NCBI GenBank assembly: GCA_023053545.1
Contig: JAKZAN010000177.1
Span: 1 to 64,000 of the forward strand
Direction of reading: 5' to 3'
Length of the DNA stretch: 64,000 nucleotides
DNA from: Lepidurus packardi
Taxonomy: Eukaryota; Arthropoda; Branchiopoda; Notostraca; Triopsidae
The stretch's first letter is position 1. Each line of letters opens with the position of its first letter. Both the position numbers and the translations under genes were made by a program. Shown here piece by piece: positions 22,911 through 36,700 of this stretch. A model generated the notes under the pieces. The model saw only the letters and a list, made by a program, of their open reading frames with translations, was not told the DNA's origin and did no database searches.

Positions 22911-25900
22911 TCATTTTGTGGTGAGGTCCTTATCCTTGCATATTTTTTTCATGCGACGGTATTCGTTATTATCTTTCAAGAAGGGATTTTGATCTGAAAG
23001 CAAATCACACATATTGCAGATTGAGAATAGTTTTTACCATAGGAGAACACTTTGAGTATGTCGAGCACGGTACTCTGATTGTCATCGAATTTCGGGAATC
23101 TTTAAATTAGATTTTTGGCTACAAGGTGCAATGCATGAATTGTGATGGCAGCAAGATAAGTAAAGAGTTAAAAGGTTCCAACTCCAATCCTCAGAGCTAT
23201 TATCTTTCTAAAAATGCCAAATTACATATATTTAGGAGCTGGAGATGTGGCAGCTGCTTCTCTACTCCAGGCATGAAAAGATAGTCGATGTTCTCGATTT
23301 TGTTGTCTTCTAATCAGGGATAACAAAAGCATCAGGGTATTACTTAGATTCAGATCTTTCAGACGTTATCTTTTTTAATTAGCAAAGCCCTAGGCAACTA
23401 TAATGTTATTTCTGTCTGAAATGAGGGTATGAACAGTACTTAACTTGATGGTGGCCAGGACACGAGCATCCAGCTCGGTTATGGGTCTAATGTCAACGAT
23501 GGCGTTCTTCGAGAGGTCCAGTACGCTTAGCTGGCTTAAGGAGAGCGACTACAGACACGATATGTCAGTAATTTGGGTTTATACTACAAATTACGAGTGA
23601 AGAATTACTTAGGATGATCTTAACAACGATGTCTTGTTGGATTGAGTCGAGCAGTTCACGGAGAGATTAGATGGATTATTTTTCCTTGATGAGTTATCGT
23701 ACCTTTTTTTTCGGGATTTGTGGAGGAACTGGCTCTGCATTAACAACTAGGGTCTTTGTCTTTTTCTTGGTCGGAAGCTGTTTCTTCTTATTGGCTTCCT
23801 TGAGTCCTTCAACGTATTCTCTGAATTTCTCATGATATTTCTTGAACAGCTTCGAGTCCTTCAAAGTCCTCGCCACAAATTATTGCTTCTCGAATGCCTG
23901 CTGCTTCTCTAAAACCTGATCATATTCCGAACCGCTCTCCATTTATGTCAAGATTGTGCTCAACATGTTCTTAACAGACTTGTCGTAACCCGGATTTATC
24001 TACTTGCCATCGGGCGCTGGTGCTGCATTCTTAAAGAGGGACTGGGCCTTTTCTGATCCAGCCAGCCTCTCCAGAACCGTGTATGCGTGAAACAAAATAT
24101 CATGCCGATGTATGCTTTTATCTTACAAATTCCTCAAAGATTTCAGCAAACAGAAGTAGCTATTCCATTTGGAATTGCACTCCAAATACCCTTTAGAACG
24201 AAAGTACCAGGCTAAACTTTTGTACTTCGACTTCTAAGCCATTTCCAACAACCTTCTGGAGTATCGAATCATTTTGATATTTTTGTCTGAGCCCCGGGAA
24301 GCATCCATCGTGAACAGATAGAGCGCAATCAGCACTCTCGTCTCTTGATCTGATGTAGATCTTTTGATTTTAAGCTAGTATGTTATGGTCTATGCTTCTG
24401 ATTAGGGCTCTTGGTTTTGTTCCCTCAGTAAGGAAGACTTATCTTTGTGTTGCCTAGGCTTTTCGGACGATTTAATTGATTTTTGGAGGTTGATAGCATC
24501 CAGCTCCAGCTCCAATAAGGCAGTCGAATTGGAATTCCTCTGGACAAATTTCTGGACTAGACTTGCGAACTTTGCTGCTTTATCTAACTTTTTGCATGAT
24601 AAATTATAGTCGGCGATCAGCAATAGTTTCCTTGCAAGTCTCTAATTTTCACTAGGCGCTAGCTCCGCGGCTCTCCATTTCAAGATGAGTTCCTGCCGAT
24701 AATTCTCCTCTTTTTTGGCTTTTTGGGCTTGTTGGAGGAGTACATTTATGATAGCTTGGTTGGGACACCTGTTTTCGTTCCGGACATCAAGTCTCAACAG
24801 CGACCTCAAGTAGTATTTCTTCTGGAAATCATAATTGAGTGTGTTGCAGGCCTTGAAATTGTTCTGGATAGCTGAGCGGTGCACAATACTCGACGTTACA
24901 TAACTTTAAACAGCAAAGCGCTGCGAAGTGTGGCTGTCGATAATAAAGTTCATGTATTCGAGCTATTTGTACGGAACCCACGGAAAATACACATCGAAAT
25001 TCTAGTCCTGCAGCACTTTGATGCCTGGAAGTACGCATGCGAACATCGCGCACACCAACTATCGATAGATCATCAGCAGCAGAAGCCCTGTCATCGATGC
25101 CATCGTCAAACACTCCGGTTTACTAGCCAAGTACCTAACGACCCTACGGATGGAGGCGATCGTCTTTTTGAGATTGAGTGCTGAAGACTGGGAGAAATCA
25201 TAGAGTGTAATTTGTGTTGCTTCGGCAATCTCCGAGAGCATGAGATCGCTCAAAGGACAAGTGCCAATCTTTTTGAAGCAGACGGCTACTTTCGGCAAAT
25301 ACTCCAAAGGCAGAGTTTTCACTGAATTTGGAGGGATGGGTACAATCTCGTGCCTGATGACTTATCGGTAGTCACCCTTAAGAAAAGCCTGGTCGTCCAG
25401 GAAGGTGATTCGGGGGTGAGGACAAGACTTTGGTTTCTTGCGCTTGCACAGTTTCTCAGGTAGTCTTTAGTTCGTGATAAGTTTTTTGAGGGCTTCTTCA
25501 TCCGAGAGCAAAAGGACTTCGAGACACTTCTTCCACTTTTTATAGACACTTTCTGATGGTTTCTTGTTCTCGGCGGTGCCGTAGATTCTGGAAAGGTTTC
25601 GTTCCCTCACTTTAGTTCGAATCTCGAGCCTCTATTTCTTAAGCTTCTAACTGTCTTTTTCGTAGATCTTCTTCAGTCTTTTTAGCCTCTCCATATTCCC
25701 ATTTTCAACCCGATGACTGACATTGCTTTGATGATTGATGAGCTCTTAAATGATAGGCAGATTTCTTTACCTGTGGCCTATCGATTCCAACTTGTCAAGT
25801 ATCATATTCATGCCCTCTTCATCCAGGCCCTCCTCCCTTAAAAGGGAGGATATTTACATTTTCTCAACAGCAGACTTTCCCCAAATGTAGTATGCGATTT

Positions 25901-26895
25901 CTCCATACGCTGTTAATGGTCTGCACTCTCCCTCCCACGGATAATATTCCTGTTCTTGGTCATCCTCGATTCTGACTCTTTGAATGTTTGTTTCCTATAC
26001 TGGAGCAATCGAGGCAGGATTACTAGCACCCAGTTTTTTAATCAGTTAATTGAGGACTTTAAGGTCTTTCTCGCGCAGGTCTACTTTGAGTTCATCCTCT
26101 GGCTACACTGACAACTGTTTCTCCATCTCGATAACACTTCGCATCACCCCGAAATCTAGGAAGACCCATCGCTGGTACTATTAGGAGTATCCAACATTAT
26201 CGCGTTTTATGTCCTGGTGCACATATCCCAGATAGTGTAATAGAGTTAGGTTATCCCTTAGATCCTTTTCTAAGGATTGGATACTTTTATGCGTTGAAGA
26301 TACTTTGTCGCATACTTCCATATAGATTAGCACTCCGTCATCGTAGAGTTCCATGTCACAGACTCGTTGTAGCATGGCGGGCCCCGCTTTCAGAGCAGAA
26401 CACAATTTCAGGTATCCACATTCGATCACAGCCTTCTCGAAAGCAGAAGAGCCATTCCGATCTTCATCGTATTTCACACTCAGCTGCTTGATAGCAAACT
26501 CTTTACCTAAAACCTTTCCGGCCCCGACCCTGTCTGAAGACCCTCCTCGGCCTCGGAGTTAGAATTTCTCCAGCCATTTGAAATCTTTGTTCATATTGAC
26601 GATGGAAAGCACGACTATGAAGTGTCCGGTGCGGAAGGCGCAGTCAACGAGGTCGGCCAAAGGATCGAATTCGAGAGAATTAGATCCTTGGATTGATAAA
26701 GTGTTCACCAAACAGGAGATTGTCGAAGACCATGCTTAGACGATGTTGTGAAGTAGTTCTTTTGTCGAGGTTCGTGGTTTTTAGCCGCTCTTTGTATAGG
26801 GTGATGTTTTGGCGGCGCTACTGTTCACTGAGTGTGGTGGTATAGGGAAGCCGAGCCAGCTGTCTGGTCTCCTTTTAGTCGTCCTCTAAATACAT
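22911..26895 (-). CDS. Large protein kinase with C-terminal leucine-rich repeats
   Basis: A 1,268-aa protein in seven exons. The introns are 26687-26708 (22 nt), 23584-23608, 23416-23439, 23310-23343, 23197-23225 and 22994-23037. All six keep the frame, and the central 2.9 kb is one exon without TGA. A kinase domain lies near residues 100-260: Gly-rich loop RGRGGSSDRVGAG, Lys in EFAIK, catalytic loop YVHQDIKRDN (HQD instead of HRD) and FLDFGV (DFG). After it come ~800 helical, charged residues including EEENYRQELILKW and Lys-rich GLKEANKKKQLPTKKKTK. The C-terminus is a run of LRRs (LSVLDLSKNAIVDI, IKLNRNNIIVA, LKDLNLKDNKIENIDYLF) with an LRR-cap-like end. Possibly a cilium- or cortex-associated kinase. 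I know no family with this order. Confidence 0.78.
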
Positions 26896-27768
26896 TCGTG
26901 TATATTATAGTATATCCTTTTTGATTATTTTCGCTTTAAGCCCAGGACCTAATTACTGTCTCCGAACAAGTCCTCGATTTATATTGATTGATTATTTTCC
27001 CGAATCCTCAAATAGCAGACCCATAAAGCAACGCCCACACGAACTCTGTCCAGGAACTCAATAGATTTGTGTCGGGCGTACGTAGAATCTTTACAGCTTC
27101 ACCTTACAAGATGATCTGGCTGTGCATCTGGACGTTCTAGCCCCTACAATAATATACGATCATTCTACAACCATACTCAAGTCTCTCCCGCCTCAGCTTC
27201 GACTAAGATGGTCTCTAGCTCCGAGGTGGTCGCATCAGTTACGAACAATTTACTCGATTTAGATATATCCTGTAATCATGAACATTTTGGATCGATCCTC
27301 AAAACATCAACCAAGCCGCCAGGGTTGAAAGGCAAGCCAACTTTATTCAGGCATTATCGGCCTCTCGACCGAGGAACGATTTCGACGTTGAAAGGCACTG
27401 GTCGGCAAGTCATCATATTGGAGAATGTCGGATGAGTATCGACGGGATGTAGAGTGAGGCTATTTGGAGTGGCAGAGAACCGGAGAATATGACTGTGAAA
27501 CAGGAAAGAGATAATGCTTTGGGAAGGGACTGAGGAGCAACGCAGGCTCCTAATGATTGAATGTATAGAATGGGCAATGATTATTGAGGAAGGCGAGTAA
27601 TAAGAGTGCTTGGCACTGGGTTTTGCTTATTGGAAATATCTCATACAGATTGATGCACCCTTTCAGGCCCATTAGGCGATTACAACCATCCATAACAGCA
27701 GAATCTTGGGTTTTTGTTTGTTTTTTTTAACCTTTACAATATATAATCACTATATTCAGCCATCATCG
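26896..27768. other. Intergenic region, one weak short ORF
   Basis: This 873-bp region lies between the divergently transcribed kinase-LRR and giant Cys-rich genes. The only ATG-to-TGA frame of note is 27208-27435 (+, 75 codons). It has no UAR codon, no hydrophobic segment and no recognisable motif. I do not call it a gene. AT-rich sequence just before 27769 probably contains the promoter of the giant gene. Confidence 0.45.
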
Positions 27769-30700
27769 ATGAACCATCACGCTCTCGGGAAATTCCTCCT
27801 CCTCTGCCTTCTAATTCAGGCAACAACTTCTTATTACTGTCGAGTATAAACGGACCATTCTACTTATGACCAGTGCTGGAATAGTTATTATGGGTACTGT
27901 TGGAGTGACCATTGCTATCTCGATAGTGCTGGCAACAGCAACTGCGGCTCACCCCCATCCCCTAGCTACTATTCTCGTCCTAAATATTGTGGATACTCCA
28001 ATTACTACGCATGCCATTCATACTGCATATACTTGTTCGGGTGGCTCCAATACTCAGTGCTCTGAATGTAACACTGACGACGGATCTGGTGCATATCTGT
28101 ATTTGGGGAGTGGGAGACAACACCTGCCGAACATCCTGCCCTTCTTACCAATACATCCAGAGCACCTCTATCCGTACATGCGCCAGTTGCCATAGCTATT
28201 GTCCCAGCTGTTTCGGACCTACGATCAATGAGTGTAATTCATGCAAGACATATGATAATTCTGGGAGCTTCCTTTACAGAGGATTTGCGGATACTACTTG
28301 CAGGACAAACTGTATCGATGGACAATATGTCATTTCCACCAGCAATAGAGAGTGTGGCCAGTGCAATTCCTACTGTGCGACCTGCTTCCAAGGTCTAGTG
28401 AGCCAGTGTTATTCTTGTAATATTGACACAGGTACGGCAGGCCAGTATCTGTACAAAGGGGGCCAATGACAACACCTGCCGAACGTACTGTCTGTCTTAC
28501 CAATACATCCAGAGCACCTCTATCCGTATCTGCGGCAGTTGTCATGGCTATTGTCCTAGTTGTTTCGGACCTACGATCAATGAGTGTAATTCCTGTCAGA
28601 CATATGATAATTCTTTAAACTTCCTTTACAGAGGATTTGCGGATACTACTTGCAGGACAAACTGTATCGATGGACAATATGTCATTTCCACCAGCAATAG
28701 AGTGTGGGGTTGGGGTTGGGGTTGGGGTTGGGGTTGGGGTTGGGGTTGGGGTTGGGGTTGGGGTTGGGGTTGGGGTTGGGGTTGGGGTTGGGGTTGGGGG
28801 TTGGGGTTGGGGTTGGGGTTGGGGTTGGGGTTGGGGTTGGGGTTGGGGGTTGGGGTTGGGGTTGGGGTTGGGGTTGGGGTTGGGGTTGGGGTTGGGGTTG
28901 GGGGTTGGAGTGCTAACTGTCTACTCTGCGAGTTCAGCGCTACTTACTGCTATCAATGTATCAGCACTTACTATTGGACGAGCCAATATTCGACATGCAT
29001 GAGCAGATTCGTTCAGAATAGCAGCTGCATCGCATGTGCGAGCAAGACATGTGCTGGAGACTACCAGTGCCTGTCCAGCTGCCCGACCTACTTCTATTTC
29101 CCAGTGGCCCAGTCCCAAATTAGTGCTATTCTGGGCGCTAAATACACTGGATTGAACCAAACCAACAGTAATATTTGCGAGCTTTGCGATTTCCGGTGCA
29201 TGAGGTGCACTGGACCATACAACACCAACTGTTCGGAGTGCTCTAACAACTATTGGAAATGGCCGAGCAACACTTACTGTATGGATATGTGTCCCCAAGG
29301 ATACTGGGTTCCCCAGCTAGACTCTGATAGAGCCAATAGAGTTTGTATGGCCTGCGATCCAAAATGCTATCTATGTGAATTCACTGCTCTTAATTGCTAC
29401 ACCTGCACTTTCCCTTGGAATAACGCTAATGCGGCTTATTTCTATGCGTAAAACAGCACTAACTCAACGTGTCGGACTACCTGTCCCACATCGACCGAGC
29501 TGGGCAGAAACGTGGGTTACTACGGTCATGTGAAAACTATGACTTGCCAACCGTGTCCCTCACCGTGTGCAGATTGTTCTCTTTCTATCTTCACGAATTC
29601 CGGAGGAACTATCGACTGTACTGATACGGAGTGTTCCAACGTCATGCAATGCACAAAATGTTTGAATGGCTATACGCTGGTCTCGGGCAAGTGCATCATC
29701 AACAGCGCATGCAGGATGTATGCTGTGTATACTCCTATACCAGGGGCTACTCAATGGTCAGCTTCATATTGTAAATGCTACGACGGATACTACATGTCTA
29801 GCTACGTGACTTGCTCCCGATGCGATGTGTCGTGCAAAAACATGCGCGAATAGCACGTCCTGTACCTCGTGCCATGCTGGATACGAGCTTCAGACAGTGA
29901 GTCCTTTCCTGTGTGTACGCTACTCGAATACATCCTTGGTCGGGACGTACACGGGTAACAGCAACCCATCTTCTCCATTCTCGACATCTGGTTCTGGTGT
30001 GAGTAGTGTTTGCCAGACGAGTTTCTTATTTTCTTACAAGAACAAAAATGTCCTGATTTCGAATTACCTCCAGGTGAATACTGGGACAATGTCTGCTCAT
30101 TACCAGATGAACTTCTTCTTCACCATCTTGTTCGTGGATAAGTGGCCCAATACCGTTTCTTCCGTTTTCATCAGAGATTCCTCAGCTAACACATGGTTCA
30201 CATTCACACACGATGATTATTCCATGATCGGCTAACAGCTCTGTGGCTAAAATACCTACGATTTCCAAATACCTGTCTCTGCATCATTCAATCACTCAAC
30301 CACTTCTACTCATTCCTTCAGGATTATGACCAACGAGTTGATGCTCGACGCTCTCCTTTCTGGAACAGCCAAGAGGTACTGGGGAGTACGTGATGTCACC
30401 GTCACCTATATTCTTTGTGAAAGTACAACCTGCTTGACCTGCTATGGCCCTGCTTCCACCAATTGTCTCACTTGTGTGCAGGCTAACATGGTTGCTGTCA
30501 ATGGTACTTGCCGTTGTAACGTCGCCACTGACTACTTTCTGTTTGGTTCTACCTGCACGAACTCCTGTCCTGCAGGCTATTACAAGGACGAAGCCACCTA
30601 CCAGTGCGTGAATCAGACAGCCTCCTTCATGTGCACTCCTCCTAAGTCCTATGGAGCCTCCTCCTCTCGCCTCTGTGTTGAGAACTGTCCCACTAGCTAC

Positions 30701-33700
30701 TTCGCGACAACCAAAGGTATGGTCTGTGTTCTTAACTGTCTCAGTGCCCCCTACAATCAGTACGGCTTCAAAGGGGCAAAGTGGGAATGCTTCGATGTGT
30801 GTCCCAACAACTACGTCGCAGACTCTTCGGGACTGTGTCTCGATAAGTGTCAGACTGGGTTCAGACTCATCTAGAACAATACCTGTTCCAGCGAATTGCG
30901 GAGTCGGTCGGTACTCTTTCGCGGGAGGACTCAACATCTGCGTCACCTCCTGTCCTGTGGGCTACTTCGGCAGTGGCACATCCTGCATCAAAACCTGTCC
31001 CTGCTTCTAACTTTCGGAGACCCAGTGCTTGGAGTATGTGCTGCCACCTGTTCCACAGGCTACTTCGCCTTTGCCAATTCTACTGTTAGCCTCTGCCTTC
31101 GGAATTGTCCCGTAGGCTACGAAATGATAGTCTCTGGAGCCGGCACTTGTGTGTCAGTCTGTAATGCTGGTATGTTCGGGCAACCCTCTCACTTCTGTCT
31201 GCGAGACGACACCCTCGAACTGTCCCTGATGGTTACTTTGGAGACTCCACGAACAAGATCTGCGTCACCCTGTGTCCTTCGGGAACTGTGGGAGACAATA
31301 CCACCAAGTTGTGCCAGAGTACATGCACCTCTCCGGGTTATGCTTACTGGGATATCCGACTCTGTGTCGCTCAGTGTCCTTCAGACCCTCCGATGTTCGG
31401 TCTAGTCAGTGGATCCTCCAGAACATGTGTCAGCTCCTGCGACTTCGCGACAACCTCCACCTTTGGCGACGTGCAGGTGAATCGTATATGTGTAGCCACT
31501 TGTTCTTCCACGCCTTTCGCTACTTTTGGAGATACAGCCTCCAGTCTCTGCAAGTAAATCTGCCCACAGACGGGACAGTATGGAGACCCGCGTCACACCA
31601 ACAGACGGTGTGTCTCTACATGTACAGCCTCCCCACAGACCTTCTCCTACTCAGTGACCAAGATGTGTGTCGACAAGTGCCCCAATGGTTACTTTGGCGA
31701 TTCACAAAGCAATCCAGGGGTGGGGAGTCTGTGCAACTGGGTGTCCTATTGGCTACTTTGGTGATCCCGTTACAAACTTATGCTCTGCCACTTGTCCTAC
31801 AGACTATGCAGGTGATTCGACTGGACTAAGGCTATGTGTGAAGCAGTGTCCCAACCTTTACTTCAAAAGACCGAATGGGTTTTGTTATACTACATGCAGT
31901 ATCGGCTACTGGGCAGACAATGCCACCAGATTATGCACGAATGTCAAACTGGGCTGTACTAATGGGACCTTCGCAGACGCCACAAAAAAATTGTGTGTTT
32001 GCGCCAACTAACTGCACTACCTATGCTGATCCCTTCACTAATGGATGTGAGTCAGTCTGCACTGGAGGCTATTTTGCTGAACCCAATACACACACCTGCG
32101 TATCCATCTGTCCTGACGGCTATAGTGAATTTTCAGATGGCACCGTCTGCACCACAACCTGTTCTACAGGCAAATACAGAGGACATTCAAGCCAATCGTT
32201 CCTGCGTCTCTGCTTGTAGTCGTTCCCCTTTGGCCTTATTCGCTGACTCCACAAGCCGGAACTGTGTGGCGGCTTCTTCATGTACTTCTGGTTACTTCGC
32301 CCACAATACCTCTCTATCCTGTGTGGTGACTTGTTCTGGAGACTACCCCTACGCTGATCCCACAACAGGCTACTGCGTACTCACTTGTCCCAAGACTTAC
32401 TATGGCGACTCCAATACCCATGCTTGTGTCCAGGCGTGCGACTATACCACCTACAAAAACTATGCTGATGACATCACTGGACTCTGCACCACAAGCTGTA
32501 GTACTGGTACCTTCGGTACAAATTCCTCAACAAAGCCAGTCTGTAGTCCTTCATGTCCGGGTGCATATGCACGTCGGGGCTGATGCCCTCATCACTGTGA
32601 ATCTCTGTGTGGCCAACTGTGGTCCTGGTCTTTATGGAGATCCCTTGAACAGAGTATGTCTGACGAGTGCTTCTAGCTGTCCTGATGGCTACTACGGCAG
32701 CGACACCAGCCACAACTGCGTTCTTCCTGCCGACTGCGAGGACTGTCTCGGGGAAACACTACCTTCTCCAACAACATAACGAAGAATGTGTGTGGATAAA
32801 TGTCCCTCTCCTCATTACGGAGACTCTGCGACGTATGTCTGCATCCCTAAATGCAACAGCACAAGCTTTGGCGAAAACTCAACCAGACTTTGTCTGCCAA
32901 CCTGTGTAAATTCTCCTGTGACTGCCTATGCTGAACTCGCAACTGAGTCTCTGCGTCGCCCGCTGTTCTGCTGCCCTCATCGCCACCTTTGCCGATACCG
33001 TAAACCTTAAGTGTGTCATCCCTGCAAATTGCCCTTCTTTGACCTATGCTGAGGGGGTCGTTTCGAATCGCGAATGCGTCTCTCAGTGTCCTGCTTCTCC
33101 TCGAACCTATGCTTACAGCGTCACGAAAGAGTGTGTCGCTGCCTGTCCCGGATCATACTTTGCTGATCTTTCGACATCCACAGGCATTTGTGTTGCTACT
33201 TGTCCTGGTCTTCTTCGCTTCGCCGATAATACGACAAAGAATTGTGTCACGGTCTGTCCGGAAGGTTACTTCGGAGACACTGTATCCAAAAGATGCGTCA
33301 TCACTTGTCCCACAGGTACATTTGGACAGGCCGATGCGAGTCGGCTATGCGTGGCTGTCTGTGCGGCTGATACTTGGGGCAATATCGTCACTGCCACTTG
33401 TGTGAATGTCTCGACAGCCTGTCCCACTTCCCAATGGGCTGACAACCTCACCCACCTCTGCACTTCCTTCTGCAGCGCTACTTACTATGGCAATAACAAC
33501 ACCAAATACTGCGAGCAAAACTGTCCTGCCCCTTCCTTCGCCTACTAGGCCACCAGAGTTTGCATAAACATTTGTCCAGCTTCACTGACAGGCAGTGGAT
33601 ACTTTGGAGATGCAGGCACAACTCCTCGCAAGTGCTACCTCACGTGCCAGACACCATCTACTTACAGAGACGTAGTCACCCGCACCTGTGTGACCAACTG

Positions 33701-36700
33701 TCCTTTCAATAGTTCGTTCAAATCCTTCGCAGATCCTACCACTATGTCCTGTGAGGCTGTATGCTCAACTTTCCCCACAATGCTGTATGCCCAAAACAGC
33801 ACAGCTACATGTGTCGCCACCTGTGCTACTGGCTACAAAGACCCTTCTTCCCAGAAATGTGTAGCAAGTTGCGAGTTCCTCTTGGACGCCAGCAGCTCCA
33901 GCTGCGTGAGTGTGTGTCCCTACTCATCTGCTGGCTCGATACTGTATGCTGACACTGCCAACAAGATATGCGTAGCTTCGTGTCCTGCTCCGAAGAGGGC
34001 TGACTTCGACTCCCATTCCTGCGTTGCCACATGTCCTACTGGCACCTACATCGATGAGACTTCCAACAAGTGTGTCTATTAATGTCCTGCCGGCTATTAC
34101 CGTAATTACTTGAATGCTACTTGTGTGTTGCCTACCAACTGCCCTTCGTCCACCTTTGCTGATGACGAAACTCGCGCCTGTGTCTCTGTCTGTCTGGGGA
34201 CCTTCGGAGAGAGCACCAGCAGAAAGTGTGTGTCTACTTGTCCTACTGGGACCTTCGCTGACCCTGTTACTGCCTTGTGCTCGGCTACTTGCAGCAGTTC
34301 AGGATCTATCACACTGTACGCCAACAGTGCCAATAATACCTGCGAGTCTCACTGTCCAGCAGCCACCTATATGAATCCCACGAATAATATGTGCACAGCC
34401 ACCTGCCCTGCTCCGTATTTTGCCGATGACAACAGCCTCGCCTGTGTAGCCACATGTCCCTCAAACCCTGCCAGTTATGCTTCCACAAGTTCTGGCAGAA
34501 AATGCGTAACGAACTGTTCGTCTACTTAGTACCAGGACACGGTGAATCGTTTATGTGTCACTTCCTGCCCATCTGGGACTTTGAGTCTTTATACAGCTAG
34601 AACCTGTGTGACTCTTTGCCCGTCACCTTTCTTTTCTCTAGGTTCCATCTGTATTTAGGATTGCTCTTCAGGGTCAAAATATGCAGATGACACAACTCGC
34701 TCTTGTGTTTCTCAGTGTCCCTTAGGCTATTTTTTTGACTCAACTACTTCGAGATGTGTAGTTAATTGCCCGACTACAACATCACTCAGCTACTATGTTT
34801 TCAGTAATTCAACAGTCAACACGTGTATATCTACATGTCCTTCTGGGTGGTTCGCAGACGATGTTAGCAGAAGGTGTGTTTCGAGTTGTCCCGTTTCTCC
34901 TCTGACCTTCAAAGAGCCTAACTCTCGAAAGTGTGTCTCTGTTTGTCCTGCAGCCTCATCCCTCTATGCTGACTCTACGACTGGTGCCTGCGTCACGACC
35001 TGTCCTCCAGGATACTTCGCTGATCCTCGCACCCGTACTTGTCACCAGACCTGTGCGTTACTCTTTAAAGACCCTGCAGCCACTCCTCCCAGCTGCGTAT
35101 CCACTTGTTCCAGTAGTGCTCTGTTCGCTGACTCCCTTACCTCTACCTGTGTATCCACTTGTCCTGGGGGTTTCTATGGTTTGAATAGGGTATGCCACTC
35201 CCACTGTCCTTTTGGATACTTTGCTGACAACTCCACCCAGAGGTGTGTAGTCTCGTGTCCTTCTCCCCTGTATCCTTATGCCGACAACTCCACCAGAAGA
35301 TGTGTTGATCGTTGTCCAGCCACCCCCAATCTATTCGGATTCCTGGCTTCGGGACAAACTACAGCAGGTGCCTGCGTCAATACATGTCCCTTGGGCTCTT
35401 TCTCTGCCAACTCATCGAGGACATGCGTGACTATTTGTCTTGCTGGTACTTTCGGAGCGATAACCAACAACACCTGCTAGCTGAGTTGCCAGATTGGCAC
35501 TTTTGCTGACTCCACCACCAACCTATGTGTGGCAACCTGTCCCCTGGGCTTCTTTGCCAATCCCTTGAATAGTGTCTGCGTCTCTGCTTGTAACAGCATT
35601 GAGTTCAGGTATGCCGACTCTCTTGCTAGAAAATGTGAGCGTGTGTGCACGGGAGGTCAGTTCGCCAGTGATGTCAGCATGGTCTGCACTACTGTCTGTC
35701 CTCCACCCACATTCGGCGACCCCTACTACAGTCGATGCGTCGGCAAGTGCTACAACAATACCTATGCTCTTTCCGACTCTACCCGAACGTGCGTCGCTGT
35801 CTGCCCTGCCTTAGGCGACCTTTATGCTGACGATGCCACCCAAACTTGTGTCGCTGCTCCTACCTGCTCAGCTGGTCAGTATGCAGATCCTACTACCAGA
35901 AGGTGTGTGGATATGTGCACAGTCGCATCTGGACTATATGCCAATCCTACGGTTAATAAGTGCACGGCTACATGTTAAGCACCATACTATGCTGACGACT
36001 CTACCAGAAAGTGTGTGACCCAGTGTCCTTTTAGACGTCCCTCAGTGTACGCACTTAATACGACTCGAAAATGCTCATAAGTCTGCACTCTAGGATTTGC
36101 CGACCCAACCACCATGATATGCGTGGTCAATTGTCCCGACGGTTACTTCGCAGATGACACAACCAACACTTGTGTAGCAGTGTGTCCTTCGCAGCCCACC
36201 TCTCTCTTCGGAGACAACTCGACCAATAAGTGCGTACCCTCTTGCCCCACTTCCCCCGCCTTCTTTTCGGACAACTCTACAAGGAGATGTGTCTACACCT
36301 GTCCTGACGGCACTTTTACTGACTCCAGCACCAGAAAGTGCGTGAAGTATTGTCCGAGCAGCACATTTGCTGAGAACTCTACCAAAGAGTGTCGAGCAGT
36401 TTGTCTCTCAGGCTCCTCAGACCCTGTGACCAGAAAGTGCATAGCAGTTTGCAGTGCTGGCTACTATTCTGCCTCAGGCACTTGCGTCCTGACTTGCCCT
36501 TCTACTACACCTACTCTCTATGCTGATGATGCCACCCACAGATGTGTAACTTTGTGCCCTGCTCCTACTTTCGGCGACCCTCTTGCCAAGAAGTGTGTGC
36601 CTGTGTGTCCGATTGCTTCTGCCTTATTTGCCGACCCGTCTACCTCTACTTGCGTGAGTACTTGTCCTTCAGGTTCCTTTGCTGATTCCTCGACTCGCAC

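Noticed and set aside
23678..23695. 18-nt candidate intron in the kinase-LRR gene (GTACGATAACTCATCAAG)
   Set aside because: The sequence is in frame and open when TAA is Glu, so no splice is needed.
27208..27435. 75-codon plus-strand ORF in the large intergenic gap
   Set aside because: No UAR codon, no motif and no splice partners; length is within chance for a genome with a single stop codon.
28637..29002. Gly-Val/Gly-Leu repeat ORFs
   Set aside because: These are translations of the GGGGTT tract in the other frames, not proteins.
28020..32950. Introns as the cause of the frame changes in the giant gene
   Set aside because: At the break points the conserved Cys pattern continues with a shift of one base; no GT..AG segment of plausible size can be removed without deleting conserved Cys units.
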